From the NCBI GenBank assembly GCA_003523945.1, contig DOFS01000155.1, positions 1-9,459 of the forward strand: a DNA stretch of 9,459 nt, written 5' to 3'. Position 1 is the first letter of the stretch; the number at the start of each line of letters is the position of its first letter. The notes beneath the pieces are model-generated. The model saw only the letters and a list, made by a program, of their open reading frames with translations. It did not search any database and had not been told where the DNA came from. Shown here in pieces: positions 1 through 6,148 of this stretch. The translations under genes and the position numbers were made by a program. The stretch comes from Nitrospiraceae bacterium. Lineage in GTDB: Bacteria > Nitrospirota > Nitrospiria > Nitrospirales > UBA8639.

Positions 1-1216
1 TAATTTCCGCTCGATCCCCATGAAATCTCCAACATTGACACTGAGACCCTTGCGGACCATCAATCGCTCCATACACCAGCCCCACTGGCTTCTTCAGAGT
101 CCCTCCTCCAGGACCCGCAATCCCTGTGACCCCAACTCCCACATCGACTCGACTCCGCATTCGAATTCCTTTGGCCATGGCCATGGCGACCTGTGAGCTC
201 ACTGCCCCATACCGACGAAGCGTCGAGTCGGGAACTCCCACGAGTTCTCGTTTCGCCTCGTTACTATAAGACACGACTCCCCGGTCCACATAAAGCGAAC
301 TGCCAGGCACCCCCGTCAAGCGATGAGCCACTAATCCTCCGGTACAGGATTCGGCAAGTGCCACCGTCCAGGAACGACCTCGTAAGACCTCCCCGACGAC
401 TTCCTCCATAGTGCGTTCACCTTCAGCAAAGAGCCAGGGACCTAAACATTCACGGATCTTATGGATCAGGTGATCCCGTTCCGGGAAGACCAGGGGCATC
501 TCCTTCACAAAAGAGGGTGGGCCGCCGACCACCCAACAACTCACCGTTACCATCACTCCCCTGGGCGAAGCCAAAATACCGAACTGAATGCTTGGATAAT
601 CCTTCAAAACAGGATTCAATTGCCTTTGAACATCGGTTTCGGGCAATCCAAAAGTTTGAAACGTATGCTGCCAATAGTGCCTGTTGCTTTTAAATAACTT
701 CCGGAGTACCGGCTGAACCTGAGAAATCATCATGACTTTAGCCTCACGAGGAACACCTGGTAATGCGATAATTACCGATTGCCCGTCCCGCATCAAAAAA
801 CCGGGCGCCGTGCCTACGGTATTCGCCAACATCGTGGCCCCGGAAGGAAGGAACGCCTGCCTGGCCAATAGCGGTGTGACCGGTCTACCGAATCGTCGGT
901 AGCAAGCCTTGAGATCGTCATAGGCTTTTTTTCGTTTGATCAGTGGACATTGAAGCGTCTCCGCAACGGCATCCCGGGTACAATCATCGAGTGTTGAGCC
1001 GAGCCCACCAGTCAAGACAATGACCTGAGCGCGCTTCAACGAACCACGAAGGGCTTCCTGAATAAGACCTTTCTGGTCACCAACGGAGATCTTTTTCTGA
1101 ACCTCAATGCCACATTCCGCGAGAAGATGTGCAACAAATACCGAATTGCTGTCGACGCGGCCGCCCAGAAGCAATTCTGAACCCACGGCAATGATGTCAG
1201 CATGAAGGGGCTTCAT
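1..1216 (-). CDS. cinA: CinA-family protein, nicotinamide-nucleotide amidohydrolase (3' end cut by window edge)
   Basis: I read 405 intact codons from the ATG at 1216 to the window edge, so the 3' end is missing. Full-length CinA is usually about 410-430 aa, so only a few residues are lost. The N-terminal MoaB/MogA-like half (residues 7-170) has GSELLLG at 12-18, the GGLGSTLDD box at 70-78 (usual form GGLGPTxDD, here Pro to Ser) and ALPGVPRE at 151-158. The C-terminal PncC half (from about 268) has AESCTGG at 288-294, YSNEAK at 317-322, TGIAGPGGG at 364-372 and KPVG at 376-379. In this family the C-terminal domain deamidates NMN to nicotinate mononucleotide and the N-terminal domain hydrolyses ADP-ribose; the protein is cytosolic. 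An in-frame stop lies 6 codons upstream and no strong ribosome binding site is visible. The start is 56 bases after the stop of the membrane-protein gene on the same strand, so co-transcription is likely. The name recalls competence, but no competence gene or recA is visible here. Confidence 0.93.
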   Translation of the reverse strand, partial: MKPLHADIIAVGSELLLGGRVDSNSVFVAHLLAECGIEVQKKISVGDQKGLIQEALRGSLKRAQVIVLTGGLGSTLDDCTRDAVAETLQCPLIKRKKAYDDLKACYRRFGRPVTPLLARQAFLPSGATMLANTVGTAPGFLMRDGQSVIIALPGVPREAKVMMISQVQPVLRKLFKSNRHYWQHTFQTFGLPETDVQRQLNPVLKDYPSIQFGILASPRGVMVTVSCWVVGGPPSFVKEMPLVFPERDHLIHKIRECLGPWLFAEGERTMEEVVGEVLRGRSWTVALAESCTGGLVAHRLTGVPGSSLYVDRGVVSYSNEAKRELVGVPDSTLRRYGAVSSQVAMAMAKGIRMRSRVDVGVGVTGIAGPGGGTLKKPVGLVYGAIDGPQGSQCQCWRFHGDRAEI

Positions 1217-1272
1217 GTTCAAGAGATTCAGTCAGGTCGCTTTATACGGTCGTTCACCCATCTCAATGCCCA

Positions 1273-1929
1273 TTAGGGGATAGCAGCAAAATCGAGATCA
1301 AAGCTTACTTCGCCTCCGGCTCCCGGGAAAACTTTGATAGTGGTTTGAGCCAGGGCATCAAAAGTGTCGTAGTTAAAAGACGCCACAATCTTTGCACGAT
1401 ACAGGGAAGGTCCTTGCCCAGATCTGAGCAGCGTTGCTCTGGCATCAAACCGAATGCGCTCAGGCTTGATTAATCGATCGCCTTGTTTGAGCAAAAGATA
1501 GCTGTCCTTGGCAAACGTCGGTGAATCCCCAAAAATCATCACCACGATTTGCAAGGCGTCTTCGTCCAGGACCCGCTGAATATCCTGGGATGCGGGGTGT
1601 TCTCCTCGCAGAGCAAAATGACTGGACAGCACCGCAATCCCATTTAATTTCGTCATGAGAAAACCATGGGCCTGAGGAACTTCAGTAGATACACCAAAAT
1701 GCCAATATAAACTGTTAGGTGGAGTTCGACTTCGGGCCCCCTCCTGACCATTTTTTACGGCTTCAAGAATTTGGGATTGCGAGGGATGTGGAACAATGCC
1801 CCACACCGAAGAGGAAACGAAGATGACCAGCCCCGCTTCAAAAACTACCCAACAAACGGCTCCTCTTACCAGCACACAAAGATGCCACACTCGTTGGAAT
1901 AATCCTTGAAATAACATGCTTCGACTCAT
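1273..1929 (-). CDS. Membrane-anchored protein of unknown function
   Basis: I do not recognise this gene. From the ATG at 1929 it encodes 218 aa. A hydrophobic stretch at about residues 17-46 (rich in V, L, F and W) looks like an N-terminal signal anchor, followed by a soluble part that should lie outside the cytoplasmic membrane. The last third reads like beta strands ending in a hydrophobic SFDLDFAAIP tail. The frame also offers a GTG start at 1977, giving 234 aa. I prefer 1929 because its ATG overlaps the TGA of a small upstream ORF in an ATGA arrangement, and because the extra residues from 1977 look non-coding. Neither start has a clear Shine-Dalgarno sequence, which fits translational coupling. 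The stop is 56 bases before cinA. No catalytic motif is visible. It could be a lineage-specific periplasmic protein. Confidence 0.72.
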   Translation of the reverse strand: MSRSMLFQGLFQRVWHLCVLVRGAVCWVVFEAGLVIFVSSSVWGIVPHPSQSQILEAVKNGQEGARSRTPPNSLYWHFGVSTEVPQAHGFLMTKLNGIAVLSSHFALRGEHPASQDIQRVLDEDALQIVVMIFGDSPTFAKDSYLLLKQGDRLIKPERIRFDARATLLRSGQGPSLYRAKIVASFNYDTFDALAQTTIKVFPGAGGEVSFDLDFAAIP

Positions 1930-2012
1930 TGGCTGCGAGCTGAGAAGGTTGACAGGCGGTCTATAATAAGACCCCACTCCGCAGTCCCCGATTCAGGGAA
2001 GGATCTTAACAA
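1926..2012 (-). CDS. Candidate small ORF (28 aa) coupled to the downstream membrane-protein gene
   Basis: This is a minus-strand frame too short for ordinary gene finding. An excellent Shine-Dalgarno core, GAGGAGGTG (2030-2022), is followed 9 bases later by TTG at 2012, giving 28 aa ending in STFSARSQ. A GTG at 2024 in the same frame would give 32 aa but lies inside the Shine-Dalgarno sequence. The stop TGA (1928-1926) overlaps the ATG at 1929 of the membrane-protein gene as ATGA, a typical coupling junction. The residues (for example PESGTAEWGLIIDRL) look protein-like, unlike the competing frame over the same bases. It is not similar to anything I recognise. It may be a leader peptide, a small gene, or chance. 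Confidence 0.38.
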   Translation of the reverse strand: MLRSFPESGTAEWGLIIDRLSTFSARSQ

Positions 2013-2031
2013 CTCTAACGCCACCTCCTCA

Positions 2032-2061
2032 TTGACAATATTGCAGTAGCGATGTTAAGAC
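2032..2061 (+). promoter_or_regulatory. Candidate sigma-70 promoter of the chdC-like gene
   Basis: A perfect -35 TTGACA (2032-2037) is followed by an 18-base spacer whose last three bases are TGT (a TGn extension) and a weak -10 TAAGAC (2056-2061). Transcription would begin near 2068, giving a leader of about 50 bases before the ATG at 2118. The extended -10 may compensate for the poor hexamer. The same layout occurs at 3164-3193 and 6093-6122. Confidence 0.45.
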
Positions 2062-2064
2062 CTA

Positions 2065-2086
2065 TTTTTTTAAGTGATTAAAAAAA
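2065..2086. promoter_or_regulatory. Perfect AT-only inverted repeat, candidate operator
   Basis: Seven T and AA (2065-2073), a four-base centre GTGA (2074-2077), then TT and seven A (2078-2086) form a perfect 9-bp dyad. It sits at the expected transcription start of the chdC-like gene, a position where a bound repressor would block transcription. The core TTAA-N4-TTAA has the spacing of a CRP/FNR-type site but not its usual half-site, so I do not name a regulator. Low-complexity A/T runs make a chance dyad easier than in mixed sequence. Confidence 0.4.
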
Positions 2087-2117
2087 CACGGGTTTTCTTT
2101 TCAGGGGAGGTATGATT

Positions 2118-2825
2118 ATGGCTGGTGCCGAAGAGGCTGCCAAACAACAATTTGTCAATTTTGCTTTTTATAAAGTCGATCCTTTGTGGAGACGTCTTCC
2201 CAAAGAAGAGCGAGACCTCGGCAAGCAAGAATTTATCCGCGCAGCGGAAGAATATAACGGCAAGGTCATTGTCGTGCCCTATACCACAACAGGCATAAGG
2301 GGAGATTGCGACTTTATGTTGTGGCGGATTAGCTATGATCTGGAAATGTTTCAAGAAATGAGTTCAAAGCTCTTGGCAACAGGCTTGGGAAAATACCTTA
2401 CCACGCCTTACTCCTATCTTTCCATGACGAAACGATCCATATATGTAGACCATCACGTGCATGAAGGCCAAGAAAGTCGAAGATTGAAAATTTCTCCTGG
2501 CCGTTCGAAATATATATTTGTGTATCCATTTGAAAAAACCAGAGAGTGGTATCTGCTCACAAAAGCCGCCCGCCAAGGCATGATGGATGAACATATCGCT
2601 ATTGGTCATAAGTACCCCTCGGTCAAACTCAATACGACCTATTCATTTGGGTTGGATGACCAGGAATTTGTGGTCGCCTTTGAAACCGACTCTCCCCAGG
2701 ACTTCCTGGACCTCGTCATGGAATTACGCTCCACCGAAGGCAGCCGGTACGTCAAACGGGATATCCCAATTTTCACCTGTATCATGAAAAGTCTCAAGGA
2801 AGCCGTCGATACCCTCGGAGGGTAA
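2118..2825 (+). CDS. chdC: Chlorite-dismutase superfamily protein, coproheme decarboxylase (ChdC/HemQ) type
   Basis: It encodes 235 aa with no signal peptide, so it is cytosolic. The C-terminal half carries family marks: VYPFEK (135-140), WYLL (144-147), MMDEH (155-159), TTYSFGLDDQEF (173-184) and RDIPIFTC (214-221). Aligned by eye with characterised ChdC and Cld proteins, His159 is the proximal heme ligand and Tyr136 matches the tyrosine that becomes the radical in coproheme decarboxylation. The distal position after Val-Lys is Leu171, where true chlorite dismutases have Arg (motif VKRK) and Firmicutes ChdC has Gln. The family reaction is H2O2-driven oxidative decarboxylation of coproheme III to heme b. 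I infer ChdC-like function, not chlorite breakdown. ATG codons occur at 2112 and 2118; GGGGAGG (2104-2110) is 1 base from the first and 7 from the second, so I chose 2118. No other heme gene is adjacent. Confidence 0.82.
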   Translation: MAGAEEAAKQQFVNFAFYKVDPLWRRLPKEERDLGKQEFIRAAEEYNGKVIVVPYTTTGIRGDCDFMLWRISYDLEMFQEMSSKLLATGLGKYLTTPYSYLSMTKRSIYVDHHVHEGQESRRLKISPGRSKYIFVYPFEKTREWYLLTKAARQGMMDEHIAIGHKYPSVKLNTTYSFGLDDQEFVVAFETDSPQDFLDLVMELRSTEGSRYVKRDIPIFTCIMKSLKEAVDTLGG

Positions 2826-2918
2826 TGCCTCATCTGAATCATTTTCTGTGTCCACTTTAGAATGGCCTGCTGACACCCTTCCTTGGTTAGCCACGACGCC
2901 TGAATGGTCCCAGTTCAT

Positions 2919-2936
2919 GGGGGGCAGACGCCCCCC
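2919..2936 (+). terminator. GC-rich hairpin, possible terminator of the chdC-like transcript
   Basis: GGGGGGC (2919-2925), loop AGAC, GCCCCCC (2930-2936): a perfect 7-bp stem about 95 bases after the chdC-like stop codon. It is not followed by a proper U-tract; the next T run is at about 2959-2964. It could act as a weak or Rho-assisted terminator or as an mRNA-stabilising 3' structure. Confidence 0.35.
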
Positions 2937-2962
2937 TCGACTATCTTCAACACCTTAATTTT

Positions 2963-3154
2963 TTAGGACTTGCCCATCAGGGTCTGGAGAGGCACTAGGA
3001 CCCCTAACAACTCCTTTCGGCAGGCGTATGTTCAAGCCTTTTCACGAGACACGGGATCAGCCTTTCATACTCTGACCAAGCGCTCATTGTCAGCAAGCAA
3101 TCTCTCTATAACATCTTGGATTTCAGAAACTTGACCTCCTATACCACCAGCCAC
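2963..3154 (-). pseudogene. Possible remnant of a small coding frame with two internal stops
   Basis: This lies in the 400-base gap (2826-3225) that has no intact gene. On the minus strand, one frame from GTG at 3154 reads 29 codons including SEIQDVIERLLADNERLVRV, which looks like a real amphipathic or coiled-coil segment. It then meets TGA at 3067-3065, a second TGA ten codons later, and a final stretch (RKELLGVLVPLQTLMGKS) ending in TAA at 2965-2963. No Shine-Dalgarno sequence precedes the GTG. It may be a decayed gene, or a 29-aa gene, or chance. The rest of the gap shows only the GC-rich hairpin and, at its right end, the promoter of the next genes. Confidence 0.27.
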
Positions 3155-3163
3155 TTACCCATT

Positions 3164-3193
3164 TTGACAGGTCTCAAAGCGGTGTGTTATCAA
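3164..3193 (+). promoter_or_regulatory. Candidate strong promoter of the 73 aa/389 aa gene pair
   Basis: A perfect -35 TTGACA (3164-3169), an 18-base spacer ending in the TG extension TGT (3185-3187), and -10 TATCAA (3188-3193, 4 of 6 matches). The start of transcription would fall near 3200, about 30 bases before the gene at 3232, leaving room for the GAGGG ribosome binding site. Confidence 0.55.
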
Positions 3194-3231
3194 CAAAATC
3201 CAGGTAAAATTTTCATGTTGAGGGAATGAGG

Positions 3232-3453
3232 ATGGAAGGGGAAAAGGATATACTTTACGTGCGTAAGGACAAAGACGGCGCAGTGACCTTATACATTGAC
3301 GAAGATTGGGCGGTAGAACGAGGGGTCGATCCATCGCAATTGGTTAAAATTGAAATTCCCAGAGACCTTTATGCAACCGGAACAGTCCAACAACTAAGAG
3401 AATACGCGGCCACATGCCTGGAATCTCTTGATGATGGTGCCCCATCATCCTAA
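3232..3453 (+). CDS. Small protein of unknown function (73 aa)
   Basis: I do not recognise this gene. The protein is 73 aa, acidic and soluble, without signal peptide or membrane segment. The first half alternates hydrophobic and charged residues (ILYVRKDKDG, VTLYIDEDW), suggesting a small beta-rich domain; the second half (VQQLREYAATCLESL) looks helical. ATG codons occur at 3226 and 3232. The Shine-Dalgarno GAGGG (3220-3224) is 1 base from the first and 7 from the second, so I chose 3232; using 3226 adds only two residues. A good promoter candidate stands directly upstream. The next gene starts 45 bases after the stop on the same strand, so the two probably form one transcript. The DNA-binding AbrB fold crossed my mind from the strand pattern, but no diagnostic motif supports it. 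Confidence 0.72.
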   Translation: MEGEKDILYVRKDKDGAVTLYIDEDWAVERGVDPSQLVKIEIPRDLYATGTVQQLREYAATCLESLDDGAPSS

Positions 3454-3498
3454 CCAAGATAAAAATAAAAACCTAACCCACTGAATTCAAAAAAATTT

Positions 3499-4668
3499 AT
3501 GACAACCCTTCAATTTGAACACATTGAGTCAGCCATTCAGGCCCTACCCACACAAGGCCGCGCAATGCTGCAGCTTCTTTTCCTGCAGTATATGGACGTG
3601 AGTCAAGACGCCATTGATTATATGGTCAACGATCAACCCGATTCCAGATTTCTTTCGGGCAACCAACCGAAAGGGAACCCGCTATCGCTTGAAGCCCTTC
3701 GAAATGTGACCTCCCGGGCAAATCAGTATAGGGATTACTACCGACAAAAACGGGAGCGTCCCGGGATGCACCTTGAATTCCTGACTCAAATCCTGACGAA
3801 TCTTGAAAAAACCATTCAGGTTGCGGAGCGGTTACTCACGTCAGATTTCGGAGCAGACAAGGACGCTATCCAGGCGGCTAAAGCCCAAGCCCCCTCGATT
3901 TTACTTCGGCAGGAACTCCGGAAATTAGAACGTGAATGGGAAAATCAGGAGCTGTCTCCGAAGGAATATCAAACACGACGACTGATTCTGGAATACCAGG
4001 CATTATTGCGACGACGAGGGATCATGAGGCGCCGGCAGAAAGTCGCGCAAAATGACCTCATCGTTGCCGGAAATACCCCATTAAGGGATCATGAAATTGC
4101 TCATGTCTGGGGAATTCCATTAGGGAGCCTGGCTGCCAGAAAAGTCAAAGCCATTCAACAATTCCTGACCGAATTAGAACGACATCAGGAAGGCCACTTA
4201 GCCATGAATGGGTCTTCAGAACAGCAGATTGATCTCTGGCAGGAAACCCTTCGCCTCTTGTCCCAACGGCCTATTGAGCGATCAATGGTTGAATACGATG
4301 GCTTGGAAAAAACAGAAGAGGCGTTGCTTGATAAATTACGGGCATTCATTACCGGAAGCATGTCAGAACCTGAAGAGTCAAAGTTTTGGACAAGTATCAC
4401 CAGGGTAAATGACACCGAATTTTCCGGCACATGGAAATCCCACGCCCGTTCAATTTTAGCTTTCCAACGTTTACACGCGTTGCTCAATGATATGGATTTC
4501 TCCGATGAGGGACTGGAAGAAGAACTACGGGTAAAGATTTACCCCCAACTCCCTGACGACCAACTGGCCACTCCTGAATCCGAGGATAAACCTATTGAGC
4601 TTAGTGAAAGGGGAATAGGTGTGCTGAATTATTTCGTAGGAGAACAGGACGATAAACGAAGAGGATAA
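3499..4668 (+). CDS. Helical protein of unknown function (389 aa) with a SHOCT-like segment
   Basis: I do not recognise this gene. It encodes 389 aa, strongly helical, charged and soluble, with no signal peptide or membrane segment. Residues 6-43 (ALPTQGRAMLQLLFLQY) resemble, weakly, a sigma region 4-type helix pair. Residues 95-115 and 130-182 are likely helical or coiled-coil. Within the latter, 137-170 (LEREWENQELSPKEYQTRR) resembles a SHOCT motif, a short helical pair often found in oligomerising proteins. Residues 195-225 (DHEIAHVWGIPLGSLAARK) could be a helix-turn-helix. The tail is acidic and then basic (DDKRRG). The ATG at 3499 is the only sensible start, but the preceding bases are A-rich without a Shine-Dalgarno sequence, so it may depend on translation of the 73-aa gene 45 bases upstream. 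It converges with the EAL-HDOD gene 34 bases away. A DNA- or RNA-binding role is possible but unproven. Confidence 0.8.
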   Translation: MTTLQFEHIESAIQALPTQGRAMLQLLFLQYMDVSQDAIDYMVNDQPDSRFLSGNQPKGNPLSLEALRNVTSRANQYRDYYRQKRERPGMHLEFLTQILTNLEKTIQVAERLLTSDFGADKDAIQAAKAQAPSILLRQELRKLEREWENQELSPKEYQTRRLILEYQALLRRRGIMRRRQKVAQNDLIVAGNTPLRDHEIAHVWGIPLGSLAARKVKAIQQFLTELERHQEGHLAMNGSSEQQIDLWQETLRLLSQRPIERSMVEYDGLEKTEEALLDKLRAFITGSMSEPEESKFWTSITRVNDTEFSGTWKSHARSILAFQRLHALLNDMDFSDEGLEEELRVKIYPQLPDDQLATPESEDKPIELSERGIGVLNYFVGEQDDKRRG

Positions 4669-4702
4669 TGATTGACTCTCAGCCTCCCCTGCATCCTTCC
4701 GG

Positions 4703-5944
4703 CTATTTTCCATTCCCCGCCAATGTCGTCCTCATGACGTCGTTGGCCCATTCGGCACTAAGAAAATACTCCTGACGTAACACGTGAGGCGCAAAACGAC
4801 TGCCCTCAATCTGATCCCAATCCCCGCGTTCATAAGCCATCACACAGGTCAATATTTCCCCTAAACGGCCCTGCCGGTCAGTCAGAGCAAGCCGAATTTC
4901 AGAAGAAAGAGGAAGGTCTGCGATAAGTTGTTTCATCTCACAGTCAAAGTAGGCATCCAATACAGAAAAGAGACCAACCGTAAAGCCTTGGCTTGTGGAG
5001 GCTTCTTGCAACCGGCTTAATTCTTGACACATCCGTCCCCGGATCAGTGCAATGCGCATCAGTTCGCTCGGCTTTCCACTGGTATTAGCCAAAATAAGTA
5101 ACGAAGCCCATTGCCGCATACGTTCAGTCCCTACCATCCCCACGGCATGCCCAATTGAATCAACCACGCGAGGAAGTCCCACAGATGCAGAATTCACGAA
5201 ACGAAGAAGCTTGAGACTCAGTGCCAGGTCATTTCCGACCAGTTCCTCAAGATCTTCCATTTTGATATCGGGATCTTGTAATTTGGCCAACAAAAGCACA
5301 ATCGCCATACGATTGCCGGAAAGCTTGACCCCCTCCATGATTTGCGGTTTACAGAAAAAATAGCCTTGAAAATATTCAAATCCCTCTTCATAGCAGAGAG
5401 AGAACACGTCTTGATCTTCGACTTTTTCTGCCAACAATCGAACTGGGTATTGCTTCAAAACCTTGATTTGCTCAAGAAGCTGCTGACGGGTCAATGCCAA
5501 AATATCCACTTTTACAAAGTCGGCAACATCCAATAATGCACGATGGGAGTCCCGTACGATAAAGTCATCTAACGCGATTTGGTACCCGAGCTGCCTGGCC
5601 CTGGCAAGGGATTGCATGACGAGGGGCGTTGGCTCAATGGACTCCAACACCTCGAGAACCACATTGTTTTTTGGCAGGACTTCATAATTTTGACTTAAAA
5701 AGAAACTTGCGGTCATATTGATGAACGCCTGACCCGCTCCGGCTATTTGGTCGATCCCCATTTCTAAAAATGTATTCACCATGACCCTGGCGGTGGCCTC
5801 ATCCCCGTCAACCACTTGGGCACTATTGGATTGACCATCTCGATACAGGAGTTCATACCCAAAAACCTCCTTGTGACGATCAAAAATAGCCTGTCGCCCA
5901 ACGAGAACTGAATGTTTAATACTTGAAGCAAGCGTTGGAGTCAT
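4703..5944 (-). CDS. EAL-HDOD domain signalling protein (YuxH type)
   Basis: It encodes 413 aa from ATG at 5944. A GTG at 5953 is in frame, but AAGGTGGG sits at the right distance for 5944 and overlaps the GTG, so I chose the ATG. The EAL domain (about 12-205) has Glu31 in GYELLYRDG (EAL becomes ELL), Asn76 (FINMT), Glu98 (VVLEVLE), Asp126-Asp127 (ALDDF), Lys145 (VKVD), Glu173 (AEKVE) and Gln193 (QGYFF). Canonical DDFGTG is replaced by DDFIVR and AEGVE by AEKVE, so loop 6, needed for dimerisation and c-di-GMP hydrolysis, is eroded. The HDOD domain (about 205-395, including LLRFVNSASVGL and IGHAVGMVG) is an HD-like output module without metal-binding HD residues. Proteins of this build usually act as c-di-GMP-linked or protein-protein regulators rather than active phosphodiesterases. 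It is cytosolic and monocistronic; its target is not indicated by its neighbours. Confidence 0.9.
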   Translation of the reverse strand: MTPTLASSIKHSVLVGRQAIFDRHKEVFGYELLYRDGQSNSAQVVDGDEATARVMVNTFLEMGIDQIAGAGQAFINMTASFFLSQNYEVLPKNNVVLEVLESIEPTPLVMQSLARARQLGYQIALDDFIVRDSHRALLDVADFVKVDILALTRQQLLEQIKVLKQYPVRLLAEKVEDQDVFSLCYEEGFEYFQGYFFCKPQIMEGVKLSGNRMAIVLLLAKLQDPDIKMEDLEELVGNDLALSLKLLRFVNSASVGLPRVVDSIGHAVGMVGTERMRQWASLLILANTSGKPSELMRIALIRGRMCQELSRLQEASTSQGFTVGLFSVLDAYFDCEMKQLIADLPLSSEIRLALTDRQGRLGEILTCVMAYERGDWDQIEGSRFAPHVLRQEYFLSAEWANDVMRTTLAGNGK

Positions 5945-6023
5945 GAAACCCACCTTGGATAAAAAAACGCGTGCTTAAGGGGTGTTGCCATAATCATCAT
6001 GCCTTACGGATGAGAGATCCTGC

Positions 6024-6053
6024 GCTATAATGAATTTACTGAACAATGGCCAA
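6024..6053 (-). promoter_or_regulatory. Candidate promoter of the EAL-HDOD gene
   Basis: On the minus strand, TTGGCC (6053-6048) and TATAGC (6029-6024) are separated by 18 bases, about 80 bases before the start at 5944. The match is modest and there is no TG extension, so this is a suggestion. Confidence 0.3.
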
Positions 6054-6092
6054 AAAATCCGTGTAAATACTCAATCATTTCCAGAAAAAGAA

Positions 6093-6122
6093 TTGTCCAA
6101 AGTTCTTCAGCTATGGTATAGA
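6093..6122 (+). promoter_or_regulatory. Candidate promoter of the tRNA gene
   Basis: TTGTCC (6093-6098) and TATAGA (6117-6122, 4 of 6 matches) are 18 bases apart, with TGG (6114-6116) as an extended -10. Transcription would begin about 20 bases before the mature tRNA end at 6149, a normal leader length. Confidence 0.5.
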
Positions 6123-6148
6123 TCTCCTCGTTCAATCTAATGATATTT

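Noticed and set aside
193..697. Plus- and minus-strand frames of 71-78 aa inside cinA
   Set aside because: They lie in other frames of a gene whose full reading frame and family motifs are intact.
1949..1967. TTGACA and TATAAT both perfect on the plus strand
   Set aside because: They are only 7 bases apart and cannot form one promoter; no suitable partner for either at 16-18 bases.
2118..2825. Annotation as a true chlorite dismutase
   Set aside because: The distal arginine of the VKRK motif needed for chlorite chemistry is absent (VKL here), and there is no signal peptide.
2963..3154. Selenocysteine reading of the two in-frame TGA codons
   Set aside because: No SECIS-like hairpin is visible after either TGA and no neighbouring selenium gene; decay or chance is simpler.
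4185..4713. Several 62-100 aa frames overlapping the end of the 389-aa gene
   Set aside because: Shadow frames with irregular composition and no supporting start signals.
5052..5536. Plus-strand frames of 64 and 103 aa opposite the EAL-HDOD gene
   Set aside because: The opposite strand carries an unambiguous two-domain protein; these frames are Ser/Arg-rich antisense shadows.
6026..6031. Perfect TATAAT on the plus strand upstream of the tRNA
   Set aside because: No -35 match at 16-18 bases, and it would give a leader over 100 bases; the pair at 6093-6122 fits better.
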